From: Desmonostoc muscorum FACHB-395
GTDB lineage: Bacteria > Cyanobacteriota > Cyanobacteriia > Cyanobacteriales > Nostocaceae
Direction of reading: 5' to 3'
DNA length: 64,000 nucleotides
Assembly: GCF_014698035.1 (NCBI RefSeq)
Contig: NZ_JACJSF010000009.1
Span: forward strand, 113,057-177,056
Positions 15,691 to 24,996 of the stretch are shown here, one piece after another. Position numbers and translations under genes: made by a program. The first letter of the stretch is position 1, and each line of letters opens with the position of its first letter. The notes under the pieces were generated by a model. The model saw only the letters and a program-made list of their open reading frames with translations, did not search any database and was not told the DNA's origin.

Positions 15691-16782
15691 GTGGACGCTA
15701 AATTATCTCCTGAGCAAGGATTAAATATTTCTGGAATTGCACTAGCCTCTTTATTAGCCGTTGGGTTAGGTACAACAGCATTTTTCTTAGATTCGATGGC
15801 CAACAGGCTACCCTGGCAAAGTATGTCGCTAACCCTGCCACTGCTGTTGTGTGCTATGGGTTCAGGTGTGGTTGGCTTTTGGGTAATACCTTTACTCCAA
15901 GCACTCAAAACTGGACAAATAATCCGCGAAGATGGGCCCCAAGCTCATCTAAAAAAAGCAGGCACTCCCACAATGGGAGGTATATTCTTTATCCCTGTAG
16001 GTGTAATTATTGCCTGCATATTGTCTAATTTTGCTACAGATGTCCTTGCAGTTTCGGCATTGACAACCAGCTATGGATTGATTGGCTGGCTTGACGATTG
16101 GCAAATTCTGCGCCGGAAATCAAATAAAGGTATATCTCCCCGAACAAAACTTGCTTTGCAAGTGGGTTTTGCGGCAGTGTTTTGTCTCTGGCTGATGTTT
16201 AATCAACCTTCTAATATTACAAATATTGCTTTACCTTGGGTAAGCTTCACACTACCATTAGGATTTCTATTTTGGCCTTTGGCAGGTTTTGTACTAGTTG
16301 CAGAAAGTAACGCGACTAATTTAACAGATGGTATTGATGGCTTGGCAGCCGGAACAGTGGCGATCGCACTTTTGGCATTAGGAGCCTTAATTGCACCTAC
16401 AGCACCAGGGTTAATGGTTTTCTGTGCGGCTTTAAGTGGTGGTTGTTTAGGTTTCTTAGCCCATAATCGTAACCCAGCCCGCGTTTTCATGGGAGATACC
16501 GGTTCCCTCGCACTGGGAGGAGCATTAGCTGCTGTAGCGCTGTTGACAAACACCTTAGTAGCACTGTTCATTCTCAGTGGTATCTTCTTCGTAGAAACTC
16601 TTTCGGTGATGGCACAGGTAAGTTATTACAAAGCCACCAAGGGCCCTGATGGCAAAGGCAAGCGCCTCTTTAAAATGGCACCCTTACACCATCATTTAGA
16701 ACTCACTGGCTGGTCAGAATTGCAAGTGGTTGGAGTATTTTATGTCATCGCGGCTATTTTGGCTGCCATCTGCTTGGCGTAG
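15691..16782 (+). CDS. mraY: Phospho-N-acetylmuramoyl-pentapeptide-transferase
   Basis: Transfers phospho-MurNAc-pentapeptide from UDP to undecaprenyl phosphate, the first membrane step of peptidoglycan synthesis. 363 residues with about ten membrane segments. Motifs: KKAGTPTMGGIFF, the aspartates in IGWLDDWQILRRKSNKGISP, ESNATNLTDGIDGLAAG, RVFMGDTGSLALGG, and the C-terminal APLHHHLELTGW histidines. The start is GTG 15691 with a GGAGTGAAGG stretch upstream. It ends within a dispersed GCGTAGGCGCAGCCC motif. Confidence 0.96.
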   Translation: MDAKLSPEQGLNISGIALASLLAVGLGTTAFFLDSMANRLPWQSMSLTLPLLLCAMGSGVVGFWVIPLLQALKTGQIIREDGPQAHLKKAGTPTMGGIFFIPVGVIIACILSNFATDVLAVSALTTSYGLIGWLDDWQILRRKSNKGISPRTKLALQVGFAAVFCLWLMFNQPSNITNIALPWVSFTLPLGFLFWPLAGFVLVAESNATNLTDGIDGLAAGTVAIALLALGALIAPTAPGLMVFCAALSGGCLGFLAHNRNPARVFMGDTGSLALGGALAAVALLTNTLVALFILSGIFFVETLSVMAQVSYYKATKGPDGKGKRLFKMAPLHHHLELTGWSELQVVGVFYVIAAILAAICLA

Positions 16783-16843
16783 GCGCAGCCCAACCCAGGC
16801 ATCGCTCCATTCTGAATCATGTTTTGAGAAAATAGTAAAAGAT

Positions 16844-16880
16844 AAAAAACAACTCCCACATCTTCAGGGAGTTGTTTTTT
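16844..16880 (+). terminator. Intrinsic terminator after mraY (potentially bidirectional)
   Basis: AAAAAACAACTCCC (16844-16857) pairs with GGGAGTTGTTTTTT (16867-16880) around a 9-nt loop. The T run on the plus strand ends mraY transcription. The A run on the left side could serve leftward transcripts too. Confidence 0.8.
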
Positions 16881-16968
16881 TATACGGGAAAATGCTTTAT
16901 CTAAAAGCCTCATAGAAACGCGAAATTGCACTGAGCTTCTCTACACTCTATTCCACCGCTTACAGAAT

Positions 16969-17016
16969 TACGTTAGCGCAGCGTTAGCGAGTCATCGAGC
17001 GTCATTACGAATTATT
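16969..17016. repeat. Dispersed ACGTTAGCG/GAGCGTCATTACGAATT repeat
   Basis: About 45 bp including GAATTACGTTAGCG, GCGAGTC and GAGCGTCATTACGAATT. The reverse-complement version lies at 41361-41415 (ATTCGTAATGACGCTCG, then GACTCGCTAACG). Both sit just beyond the 3' end of a leftward gene. They belong to the interspersed repeats of this genome. Confidence 0.6.
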
Positions 17017-18774
17017 TCAATCGTACCTATTTACATACTCCATAACCCGATTCTTCCCAGTTCGCTTTGCTTCAAGCATTGCTTGATTTGCCCGATTCAA
17101 AAAATCCTTAACTGTAATCCCTGGTTCTGATACAGCTATTCCAAAAGAGGCGGTGATCCCTTGAAGGATCTGATCGCCATCCTTCAATTGCATTTGTTCA
17201 ACATCTACCCTTAATTGTTCTACTCGCTTCCTGAGCGCTTCTAGCGTCATATTAGGCATGACAATCACAAATTCTTCACCACCCCATCTACAAGGAATAT
17301 CAAAAGAGCGAATAGATTTTAACAGCAGTTTTCCTAATCCCTGAATAACAATATTGGCAGTCAGATGCCCATAGCGCGAGTTATAAGATTTGAAGTTATC
17401 GATATCCAGAAAAATAACACTAAGAGGTTGTCCCGACCTTTCAGCCTCCGCTAGCCTTTGTTCCAGTATAGTTTCCATATAGCTTTGATTAAATAGTTGG
17501 GTCATCCCATCCCGCAAATTATCATGGGTAAGACGTTGTTTTACCGATAGATTATTTAGTGCAAAGCCTAAAGTTCTAGCAATAATCTCAGTAATTTGTT
17601 GATCTTCTGGACTGATCTCTTCAAGGGCATAAATGTGTAGAATCCCAACTACTTCGCCTTGCCCAAACAATGGAACACACAAATGTGTACCGCTAACAGG
17701 CTGGATTAAATGACCGCATACCAGTCCTGAGTTACCAGACGATAAAATGTTGAATTTACCTCTCCGCAATGCCCAACATTCAGATTGTGAAAATATTTCT
17801 TTACTGGTTCTAATTCTTTCATCTCCCCAAATACTATTCATCTGAACATAATTTTTGGAATTAGCAATTATATATATACAACCACTCATATTAGGAAATA
17901 GCTTGGAACAGGTTAAACCGACTACTTGATATACCTCATCTTCAGATTCGCAGCAATACAGCATATCTGCCATATCTGAGAGATATATAAGTTCCCGTTT
18001 TTTTGCCTCTAATTTCAGCGTTTTTTCTTCTAGCTGCCGATTTAGATCGGTGAGCGATCGCTGTGCTTCTATTGATTCTGTAATATCGATACTGATCCCA
18101 CCGATACGGCGATCGCCCGTTGCGCCATCGCTAAATGGAAACTTAAACGATAGCCAGTAGCACGGCTGATTATTGCCAGGTACCTTTACCTCTTCAATCA
18201 GCTTTAAGGGGCGTAGAGTCTTCAAAACAACTTGATCGTTTTCCATTACCCGCCGCCCCTCTTCGGGATCTGGCAAGAATTCACTATCGGTTTTTCCCAA
18301 CCATTCTTGTGAATCTACCGAAAATCTAGACTGTAGCTCCTGGTTATAGTAAAGCACTCTAGATTGCTCATCTTTGATATAGGCTCCAAACGGGCCCTGA
18401 TCTAGAAATAGCTGTTGCATCTGCTGGCTGCGTTGAAGTTCGCGGCTATCTTCTTCATATTTGGCGATCGCCTTTACAATTTGATAAGCGGTTGGCATTA
18501 GATACAGTAAGGCAGACAAAGAAACAAACGCCATTACATCAAGCACGACTAAGTGCAACAGCGATATTGCCGAATGTATCTCAAAAATCGCCAAAAAGTG
18601 ATGAAATCCGCAAAGTAGTACGAATCCACCTGATAATAAAAAGGCTAGCCAAAACTTAGAAGGGATAGTTGCCTTAGTTTTGGCAAAGAAAACCCCTATT
18701 AATACGGGGATGCCAAAGTATGAAAATGCAGTGATGCTGTGAGCAATTATGCAATTCCAGTAAATAGACTGCAT
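17017..18774 (-). CDS. Membrane sensor diguanylate cyclase: ethylene-receptor-like N-terminus, PAS, GAF, GGDEF
   Basis: 585 residues. Three hydrophobic helices at about 1-100 resemble the ethylene-binding domain of ETR1-type receptors: AFSYFGIPVLIG (Tyr19, Ile22, Pro23) and LLCGFHHFL (Cys55 and His59, the copper-ligand spacing). The position of the essential first-helix Asp is His12. A PAS domain (about 118-238) ends in IGGISIDITE; a coiled coil and a GAF domain (about 265-405) follow. The C-terminal GGDEF domain has an active-site GGEEF at 498-502 and an RSFD inhibitory (I) site at 489-492, so it should make c-di-GMP with product inhibition. Ligand is inferred, not shown. Confidence 0.85.
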   Translation of the reverse strand: MQSIYWNCIIAHSITAFSYFGIPVLIGVFFAKTKATIPSKFWLAFLLSGGFVLLCGFHHFLAIFEIHSAISLLHLVVLDVMAFVSLSALLYLMPTAYQIVKAIAKYEEDSRELQRSQQMQQLFLDQGPFGAYIKDEQSRVLYYNQELQSRFSVDSQEWLGKTDSEFLPDPEEGRRVMENDQVVLKTLRPLKLIEEVKVPGNNQPCYWLSFKFPFSDGATGDRRIGGISIDITESIEAQRSLTDLNRQLEEKTLKLEAKKRELIYLSDMADMLYCCESEDEVYQVVGLTCSKLFPNMSGCIYIIANSKNYVQMNSIWGDERIRTSKEIFSQSECWALRRGKFNILSSGNSGLVCGHLIQPVSGTHLCVPLFGQGEVVGILHIYALEEISPEDQQITEIIARTLGFALNNLSVKQRLTHDNLRDGMTQLFNQSYMETILEQRLAEAERSGQPLSVIFLDIDNFKSYNSRYGHLTANIVIQGLGKLLLKSIRSFDIPCRWGGEEFVIVMPNMTLEALRKRVEQLRVDVEQMQLKDGDQILQGITASFGIAVSEPGITVKDFLNRANQAMLEAKRTGKNRVMEYVNRYD

Positions 18775-18904
18775 TGCTTATCTGGTATGAATATTTCATC
18801 CGTTTAACTATAATTCTGGGTAGTTACAAGATGAAAGTAGAGCAAGGATGATTTCAGTGCCTCATAGCTTAGTTAGTTTTATGATAGCCCCCCTGAAAGG
18901 CTGC

Positions 18905-19417
18905 TCATTTCACTCCCTTACAAAGCTGACTTACCAAGTGAGTGAGTTCGGGCAAAATCAGTTTTTCCAGCGCCAGGCGCACAGCATTACTGGAACCAGG
19001 AAGCGAAAAGATTAATTTATTTTGATACACACCAGCAACAGCGCGAGAAGCGATCGCTCGCGAACCAATTTCTTGATAACTTAAAAAACGGAATAACTCA
19101 CCAAATCCCGGCAAAGTTTTCTCCAATAACTTCTCAATGGCATCATAAGTAGTATCTCTTGGCGCAATACCTGTGCCACCATTAAAAATTACAGCATCCA
19201 AATTTGAGCTTTTACCCAAATTTTCTATCTGCTCTTGAATCTGTGTTGGTTCATCTTTGATAATCGTGTAGGCTCCAACAGCATAGTTAGCACCAAGAAG
19301 TAACTGCTGAATTAGCTGACCACTTTTGTCTGTTTCGGGTGTGCGTGTATCGCTGACAGTAACCACAGCGCAAGTTACCGTAATCCCAAGCGAATCTGGA
19401 TGTGGTTGTTGTGTCAT
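18905..19417 (-). CDS. moaB: Molybdenum cofactor biosynthesis protein B
   Basis: 170 residues of the MoaB/MogA fold, which binds molybdopterin and helps adenylate it before metal insertion. Motifs: CAVVTVSDTRTPETDKSG (about 16-33), FNGGTGIAPRDTTYDAIE (about 84-101) and IFSLPGSSNAVRLALEKLIL near the C-terminus. The cofactor serves nitrate reductase in cyanobacteria. The gene stands alone between the GGDEF gene and psb28. Confidence 0.93.
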   Translation of the reverse strand: MTQQPHPDSLGITVTCAVVTVSDTRTPETDKSGQLIQQLLLGANYAVGAYTIIKDEPTQIQEQIENLGKSSNLDAVIFNGGTGIAPRDTTYDAIEKLLEKTLPGFGELFRFLSYQEIGSRAIASRAVAGVYQNKLIFSLPGSSNAVRLALEKLILPELTHLVSQLCKGVK

Positions 19418-19518
19418 GGATTAAGGGTTTTAACTTTTGATAATGGGCAATTGGGAACGGAGAATGGCGTATTGGACATGAAAAAACAACATAAGCCATT
19501 CGCCATTCACCCTACACA

Positions 19519-19860
19519 CTATTTTTCAGCTTTGCTGAGTCCAAGATCGTTTTCTTCAGCATACCGTTCCATGAAGCGCATAAAGCGTTCCCATTCTTGG
19601 GCAGATTTCATCACGTAAAGTGCTTCTAATGCTTCCGGTTTCCCGTTGATAAATTTAGCCTTCACTTCACGGGTAATTATTTCGCCTTCTTCGTCACTCA
19701 AGTACATCCCGGTAATATCTTCGGTGCTACCTTGATCTAAAATTTTCGGATTTGTAAAAATAAACGTGGCTGTACCACTGTCACCAGTGCGCGATCGCGT
19801 CAGCCGCACTTCTGGAATTACTACTTCGTCAAGACCTTTAGAAAACTGGATTTTCGCCAT
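19519..19860 (-). CDS. psb28: Photosystem II assembly/repair protein Psb28
   Basis: 113 residues starting [20 protein letters not shown], with [20 protein letters not shown] and [20 protein letters not shown], the diagnostic Psb28 segments. It binds PSII assembly intermediates on the cytoplasmic side of the thylakoid and also affects chlorophyll-protein synthesis. Normal family length. Downstream of its stop is moaB on the same strand, 100 bp away. Confidence 0.96.
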   Translation of the reverse strand: MAKIQFSKGLDEVVIPEVRLTRSRTGDSGTATFIFTNPKILDQGSTEDITGMYLSDEEGEIITREVKAKFINGKPEALEALYVMKSAQEWERFMRFMERYAEENDLGLSKAEK

Positions 19861-19962
19861 GATGAATGAATTTAAACTTTTGTGATGGTTAATTTAATAT
19901 TCTCTCATCAATTAGAACTCCACTGTCTATAGGCTTCTGTTATTCTTCTTTGGTGTATATAC

Positions 19963-20094
19963 TTAAATTACCTCTTTATCTAGTATTAAAGTCACCCAGT
20001 CAATTTCCGCATCAGTATCAGTATTAGCAATACCCACAAGTAAATTTAGCCCCCGCCCAATTTTGTCGACAATTTCACCGTTATATAGATTCAT
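19963..20094 (-). pseudogene. dtd: Remnant of D-aminoacyl-tRNA deacylase gene (dtd)
   Basis: The minus-strand translation is [20 protein letters not shown], then TDTDAEIDW. This matches the early part of Dtd (usual form [20 protein letters not shown]). The first ~15 codons of the normal protein and everything after DW are missing, and the frame ends at a TAA after 43 codons. This is a decayed fragment; a functional dtd presumably lies elsewhere. Identification rests on recall of the family motif. Confidence 0.6.
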
Positions 20095-20105
20095 CAATAT
20101 TCAAG

Positions 20106-20207
20106 AGAATTCGAGTCTTATCTACTGAACAATTAGAAGAAGAATTTTTAGACTTTTCAAATGTGTCTGATTTAGTCGCTTGGCTTGAGGAAAATACCAG
20201 CAGTTGA
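20106..20207 (+). pseudogene. Remnant C-terminus of a DUF4351 (Rpn/PD-(D/E)xK transposase-nuclease) protein
   Basis: The plus-strand translation RIRVLSTEQLEEEFLDFSNV, then SDLVAWLEENTSS and a stop, resembles the C-terminal DUF4351 tail (typical EQLEDLGEALLDFSSVADLV) found on many cyanobacterial recombination-promoting nuclease proteins. No start codon or upstream body is present. It is adjacent to the dtd remnant, marking this 360-bp gap as a decay or deletion scar. Confidence 0.5.
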
Positions 20208-20221
20208 AATAAATCTATACA

Positions 20222-21703
20222 TCACTTTCTGAGTTTTACCTTATGGAGTAATTCATCTTTAATCCGGTTGAGAATTGAGGTTTCATCAAGATTTGCCAGA
20301 ATCCGATTAATTACTGCTTTTGGTCCATCAGGCCCCCAAGTCGCGCCGTTGGCTAAATAAACTTTGGTAACTTGCCCAATACCATAAGAAGAAACACCAG
20401 CTACTCCCCCTTGCGTAAGTGCCACTGATATATAAGGGCCAAGGGCAATACCTGCTGTAGCTGTTGCAGAGATACCAAGTAAAGTTTTCAATCCACTCAA
20501 ACCCAAGTTCGCCAACAATTCACTAGCACCAATTCCGCCCATACTCAGGGCGATTTTTTGTAGCAGTTGTACAGCACCAGATTCGGTCATAGAGAAGCCA
20601 TAGAGCTTAGATAAACCCAAAATCAGAGCAATATCAATGACCACACTACTCAGAATATCTACCACAGTTACGGGATTAAGTGCGATCGCTAATGCTTTAG
20701 TCATCACAGCCTTCCAAATCAACTGATTGGCATTCTGTTCCCGAATCATCAGTTTTCGCTCGATTAACTGCTCATTTACAACGTCGGCATAAAGCATGGT
20801 ATTAAGAGCAACCAAGGCTTTACCCTCACGATGTAAAATCTCCAAGATTTTCAGCTTCAGTTCTTCAACTTGGGCATTCCCTGTACGCAACTGTATGCCC
20901 CTAGTACCATCAGGGCGACGAATCGCCGTCTTCACCAATGGCGATGCCGCAGCCATAACAATCTCTAAAGGCGTGAGTAATTCCCGCACCCTTTCATCTC
21001 GGATTTTGTGATAAATTGCCATCCGGTCTGCTTCTGGATACTGGTCTACTTTGTTAAACACCAGAATGATCGGTTTACCTGCTTCCCGCAACTGAGAAAG
21101 GGCAGCATATTCTAGCTTCGTCATATCACCAGAGATTACAAACAGAATCAAATCTGCTTGTTTGGCAATCTGTTCAGCTAATGCTGCACGAGTTGCACCA
21201 TCTACTTCATCTAAGCCAGGAGTATCAATTAATTCCACCTGCGATTGACCTACGCCAGGGAGAGTAACCCGCAAAGCCCGTTCAGTTTTTCCAATGGCTT
21301 CTTCACTAATACTCCAATTAACTGTTTGTGCAGTCCGGGTGACACCATGCAGCGGCCCTGTTTCAAATACTGTTTGTCCCACCAAAGAATTGAGTAGCGA
21401 AGACTTACCACGCCCGACCATGCCAAAAGCCGCAATCTGCACCACCATGCGGTCTAACTTCCCCAGCATGGTTTCCAAATCAGCAATTTCCGTTTCCAAT
21501 CCGGTTTTTTCTTGGGGGGTGAGGTCGAGATTGGCTACTAAGTTTCGCAGCGCGGTTTGTGCTTGTTTATAGTTCAGTTCTGTCTGAATGTCTTCAAAAC
21601 TGAAAATAGCGCTATCCAATTCTTCCTCCCAACTGAGAGAATTTGCTTCAGTGTTAGCAGAATCGCTTTGATCAGGTTCAGGCACAGGTAATGTCGAAGT
21701 CAT
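20222..21703 (-). CDS. Membrane-associated GTPase with DUF697-like C-terminus
   Basis: 493 residues. After a 65-residue acidic N-terminus and a coiled coil (NYKQAQTALRNLVANLDLTP) comes a G domain: G1 AAFGMVGRGKSSLLNSLVG (about 92-110), G3 LIDTPGLDEVDG, G4 VFNKVDQYPEAD, and an AASPL stretch at G5. The C-terminal 190 residues are hydrophobic helices (NPVTVVDILSSVVIDIALIL, KIALSMGGIGASELLANLGL, LGISATATAGIALGPYISVA) like DUF697 proteins that insert in membranes. The substrate process is unknown; relatives are conserved in cyanobacteria. Its stop follows the decayed remnants. Confidence 0.85.
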   Translation of the reverse strand: MTSTLPVPEPDQSDSANTEANSLSWEEELDSAIFSFEDIQTELNYKQAQTALRNLVANLDLTPQEKTGLETEIADLETMLGKLDRMVVQIAAFGMVGRGKSSLLNSLVGQTVFETGPLHGVTRTAQTVNWSISEEAIGKTERALRVTLPGVGQSQVELIDTPGLDEVDGATRAALAEQIAKQADLILFVISGDMTKLEYAALSQLREAGKPIILVFNKVDQYPEADRMAIYHKIRDERVRELLTPLEIVMAAASPLVKTAIRRPDGTRGIQLRTGNAQVEELKLKILEILHREGKALVALNTMLYADVVNEQLIERKLMIREQNANQLIWKAVMTKALAIALNPVTVVDILSSVVIDIALILGLSKLYGFSMTESGAVQLLQKIALSMGGIGASELLANLGLSGLKTLLGISATATAGIALGPYISVALTQGGVAGVSSYGIGQVTKVYLANGATWGPDGPKAVINRILANLDETSILNRIKDELLHKVKLRK

Positions 21704-21818
21704 ATCAATATAAGGTTTGAAATTTTGGGATTTTTAAATTACCCCTGTCTCTTATCCTAGTTATTTTTAACAAGGGTTTGGGGAGTAGGGGGACAGTGGT
21801 GCATAAAAGAATAACTCT

Positions 21819-21853
21819 TGACCAATGACCAATGACTAATGACTAATGGCTAA
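21819..21853. repeat. TGACCAA/TGACTAA heptamer array
   Basis: Five tandem heptamers (TTGACCAATGACCAATGACT and on) of the short tandem repeat class. Similar arrays occur at about 27.80, 46.45-46.53 and 50.11 kb. It lies 50 bp before tpiA. Confidence 0.75.
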
Positions 21854-21915
21854 CAAAAAGTCATAAACTGAAAAATGCATCTAAATAGCGCGTTAGGATC
21901 TTGACTAAATTACCT

Positions 21916-22647
21916 GTGCGGAAAATCGTTATTGCCGGCAACTGGAAAATGTTCAAAACCCAGGCAGAGACCCAGGAGTTTTTACAAGGATTTCTGCCCC
22001 ACTTAGAGGAAACCCCCGAAGGGCGAGAAGTGATATTGTGTCCTCCGTTCACTGATTTAAGTGTTTTGTCTAAGACCTTGCACGGTAGCCTCATCCAACT
22101 AGGGGCACAAAATATCCATTGGGAAGAATATGGAGCCTATACGGGTGAGATTTCTGGCCCAATGCTGACAGAAAGTGGTGTACGCTTTGTTATTGTCGGT
22201 CATAGCGAACGACGGCAATACTTTGGTGAAACGGACGCAACCGTTAATCTGCGCCTCCGAACTGCTCAAAGGTTTGGTTTGACTCCAATTCTCTGTGTTG
22301 GTGAAACTAAACAACAACGAGATGTAGGAGAAACTGAAGCACTGATTTCTCTCCAACTCGACAAAGGTTTGGTAGATATCGATCAGAATAATTTGGTGAT
22401 TGCCTACGAGCCAATTTGGGCAATTGGCACTGGTGAAACTTGTGAAGCAGTGGAAGCTAATCGAATCATTGGCTTAATTCGGAGCCAGTTGAGTAATCCA
22501 AATGTATCAATTCAATATGGTGGCTCAGTGAAGCCAAATAATATTGATGAAATCATGGCTCAACCAGAAATCGATGGCGTTTTAGTCGGAGGAGCAAGTT
22601 TAGAACCTGAGAGTTTCGCTCGGATTGTGAATTTTCACTTAGTGTAA
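21916..22647 (+). CDS. tpiA: Triosephosphate isomerase
   Basis: Interconverts dihydroxyacetone phosphate and glyceraldehyde-3-phosphate in glycolysis and the Calvin cycle. Motifs: [13 protein letters not shown] with the substrate Lys, [12 protein letters not shown] with catalytic His, [12 protein letters not shown] with catalytic Glu, and [11 protein letters not shown] and VLVGGASLE phosphate-binding loops. I choose GTG 21916 because homologues begin at [11 protein letters not shown]; the TTG at 21901 would add five residues and has an AGGA too close to it. 243 residues is normal. Confidence 0.96.
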   Translation: MRKIVIAGNWKMFKTQAETQEFLQGFLPHLEETPEGREVILCPPFTDLSVLSKTLHGSLIQLGAQNIHWEEYGAYTGEISGPMLTESGVRFVIVGHSERRQYFGETDATVNLRLRTAQRFGLTPILCVGETKQQRDVGETEALISLQLDKGLVDIDQNNLVIAYEPIWAIGTGETCEAVEANRIIGLIRSQLSNPNVSIQYGGSVKPNNIDEIMAQPEIDGVLVGGASLEPESFARIVNFHLV

Positions 22648-22689
22648 TATGCCTTATTTTCGTTCCCATGCTCTGCATGGGAATGCCTA

Positions 22690-22880
22690 ATGTAGATATG
22701 AAGAATTCAGTAGTCAGAATTCAGAATTCAGAATTGAATTTTGTACGACTGAGTAATGAATATTGCTTGAAAACATTGCTCTTTGTGGGCGAAATAAAAT
22801 TAAAATATTTTTCAAGAGTTGATACTCCATCCCTTCACGGGTGGAGTATTCTGAATTCTGACTACTGAATTCTGACTCCT
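22690..22880. repeat. CAGAATT/GAATTCTGACT short repeats forming an inverted pair
   Basis: A CAGAATT heptamer run (about 22704-22737) and a complementary run TATTCTGAATTCTGACTACT (about 22846-22880) face each other across about 110 bp between tpiA and folP. The same GAATTCTGACTCCT units appear inside the alpha-mannosidase reading frame at about 29.6 kb. Confidence 0.65.
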
Positions 22881-22885
22881 GTTTT

Positions 22886-23740
22886 ATGCCAAGCAACTTA
22901 ATAATTCGAGGACGCTGTTTCGATTGGGGACAGCGAACTTATTTGATGGGCATTTTGAATGTAACGCCTGATAGCTTTAGTGATGGGGGTGACTTTAACA
23001 CTACCTCTGCGGCTTTAATACAGGCGCAAGCACTCGTAGCGGGTGGTGCTGACATAATCGATGTGGGCGGTCAATCAACTCGGCCAGGGGCAAAGCAAAT
23101 AACTCTGGCGGAGGAACTTGACCGAGTGTTATCGGTGTTACAGGTGCTAAGACCAGAAATTTCAGTCCCGATTTCTGTAGATACAACCCGTGCGGTTGTA
23201 GCCAAGGCATCTGTAGAAGCTGGAGCGGATATTATTAATGATATTTCTGGCGGCACTTTTGACTCAGAAATGTTGCCGACAGTTGCAGAGTTAGGTGTGC
23301 CGATTATTTTAATGCACATCCGGGGGACACCACAGACGATGCAACAACAAACTGATTATCAAGATTTGCTCGGTGAGATTTATAGTTTTTTGGCTCGGCA
23401 AATTGAGGTAGCAACTGCTGTGGGCATTCACCGGGAAAAAATTATTGTTGATCCTGGTATTGGTTTTGCTAAGAACTATGAGCAAAATTTAGAAATTTTT
23501 CGCGGACTGCGATCGCTAACAACACTCAATTGTCCTATCTTGGTAGGAGCATCCCGTAAAAGTTTCATTGGTCGCATTTTAAATCAACCAGATCCCAAAG
23601 CACGAGTTTGGGGAACGGCAGCAGCTTGTTGTGCTGCTATTTTTAATGGTGCTGATATCCTCCGAGTTCACGATGTTCAAGAAATGCACGATGTTTCACT
23701 AGTAGCCGATGCACTATTGAGACAACCTAATACAGCATGA
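22886..23740 (+). CDS. folP: Dihydropteroate synthase
   Basis: Condenses 6-hydroxymethyl-dihydropterin pyrophosphate with p-aminobenzoate in folate synthesis. 284 residues. Motifs: LMGILNVTPDSFSDGG (about 18-33), ADIIDVGGQSTRPGA (about 53-67), INDISGGTFD, and HIRGTPQTMQ, IIVDPGIGFAK and ILVGASRKSFIG. All are canonical. It lies downstream of tpiA after a repeat-filled gap; no folate partners adjoin it. Confidence 0.96.
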   Translation: MPSNLIIRGRCFDWGQRTYLMGILNVTPDSFSDGGDFNTTSAALIQAQALVAGGADIIDVGGQSTRPGAKQITLAEELDRVLSVLQVLRPEISVPISVDTTRAVVAKASVEAGADIINDISGGTFDSEMLPTVAELGVPIILMHIRGTPQTMQQQTDYQDLLGEIYSFLARQIEVATAVGIHREKIIVDPGIGFAKNYEQNLEIFRGLRSLTTLNCPILVGASRKSFIGRILNQPDPKARVWGTAAACCAAIFNGADILRVHDVQEMHDVSLVADALLRQPNTA

Positions 23741-23750
23741 TTACTAGGTA

Positions 23751-24587
23751 TTACCGTTCTTCGTTTTTTTTGCCGTTACCTTCTTGTGTTACTGACTCGG
23801 CTATCAACTCCTGAAACATTTCACTTGAGTTAGCTGGGTCTACAAAGACAATTTTGGCATTAGCACTCTCACCAAGTTTTTGACTAGCATCTACGTAATC
23901 TTGAGCCACAAGATACCGCAAAATATCCCTACTATCTGGATTGGAACGGAGAGCTTGGGAGATGATTTGCACTGAAGCCATAGTTCCTTCTGCTTTCTTA
24001 ATCGCAGCTTCCTTTTCCCCTTCTGCTTCGGTAATTAGCGCCCGTTTTTTGATGACGGCGGCTTGCTCCTCTTCTCTAGACTTTCGCACACTTTCAGGTA
24101 GGGTAATTCTCTGAATATCTAACCGGAGAATCTCAACTCCCCAATCTGCCGTTACATTATTCAACTGATCTAATATAGCTGAGTCCATCTCTGCTCTAGA
24201 GACGTTGGTCTGCTCTAGGGTATTTTGGGCAATGATTTCTCGGAGTGTAGTTGTGGTTATCTGTGTTAATGCCCCTTGCAGATCCTCAATCGCGTAAAAG
24301 CTTCTCTCAATATCTCGAATACGCCAGTATACAATAGCATCTACTTCTACGTAAATATTATCTTGGGTGATCACATTCTGAGGTTTGATGTCTGTATACT
24401 GCTCTCGTGTAGTATCTTCCATCACAATCTGATCTACCAAGGGAACAATAAAGTTCAGCCCCGGTTTAAGTTTCCGATGATACCGCCCCAAACGTTCGAC
24501 TAGGGCTTCATTTCCTTGATTAATCAGTTTTGCAGAACCTAATGCATAACCTATAAGGGCTAAAACTATAGCAATAATTGGCTCCAT
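23751..24587 (-). CDS. SPFH/band-7 (stomatin/paraslipin-like) membrane protein
   Basis: 278 residues. One N-terminal membrane segment (IIAIVLALIGYALGSAKLI) is followed by the band-7 domain: NQGNEALVERLGRYHRKLKP, then GLNFIVPLVDQIV, DAIVYWRIRDIERSFYAIED and TLREIIAQNTLEQ, with a C-terminal coiled coil rich in EAEGEKEAAIKKAEG. Such proteins oligomerise in membrane microdomains and often assist proteases. I use ATG 24587, with AGGAG 6 nt upstream; the upstream TTG at 24626 adds an unrelated 13 residues. It converges with folP, with a 10-bp gap. Confidence 0.92.
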   Translation of the reverse strand: MEPIIAIVLALIGYALGSAKLINQGNEALVERLGRYHRKLKPGLNFIVPLVDQIVMEDTTREQYTDIKPQNVITQDNIYVEVDAIVYWRIRDIERSFYAIEDLQGALTQITTTTLREIIAQNTLEQTNVSRAEMDSAILDQLNNVTADWGVEILRLDIQRITLPESVRKSREEEQAAVIKKRALITEAEGEKEAAIKKAEGTMASVQIISQALRSNPDSRDILRYLVAQDYVDASQKLGESANAKIVFVDPANSSEMFQELIAESVTQEGNGKKNEER

Positions 24588-24996
24588 GTATGCTCCTATT
24601 CGGCTTTTGGGAGAATTTAGTGTCAAAGATATGCTACTAGCTTGTCATATCTTTAGAGTTTAATGTTTTGAGTCTGTAATTTTATGAACACCAGCAGCGA
24701 TGTCGAGTCGCTGCGCGTCTTGTACATAATTTTGTAAGTAAAACTATTTTGCGGAATGCGTAGAAGCTTTACTTCTTGTCGTCAGACATCGCTATTAAAG
24801 CACCTCGATCGCACCCTGGCAAGGACTACTTCATGTAATCAACATTACTTGTACTGACATCTTTAGCCAGTCTAGACTGACATGCAGTATATTCACTTAA
24901 ATTTAATCAATTTTACGTAAAATTTAGTAGCAATTTAACAACTCCACTACAAATCTGGTTAAAATTGGCTTCAGACATTAAAAATATAAAAATATT
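24588..24996. other. Non-coding region between the band-7 gene and a membrane protein gene
   Basis: About 400 bp without a supported gene. It contains the divergent promoters and remnants of dispersed repeats such as GGAATGCGTAGAAGC near 24756. No terminator or operator stands out. Confidence 0.4.

Noticed and set aside
24588..24626. Upstream start of the band-7 protein at TTG 24626
   Set aside because: The 13 extra residues are unlike the family; ATG 24587 has AGGAG 6 nt upstream.
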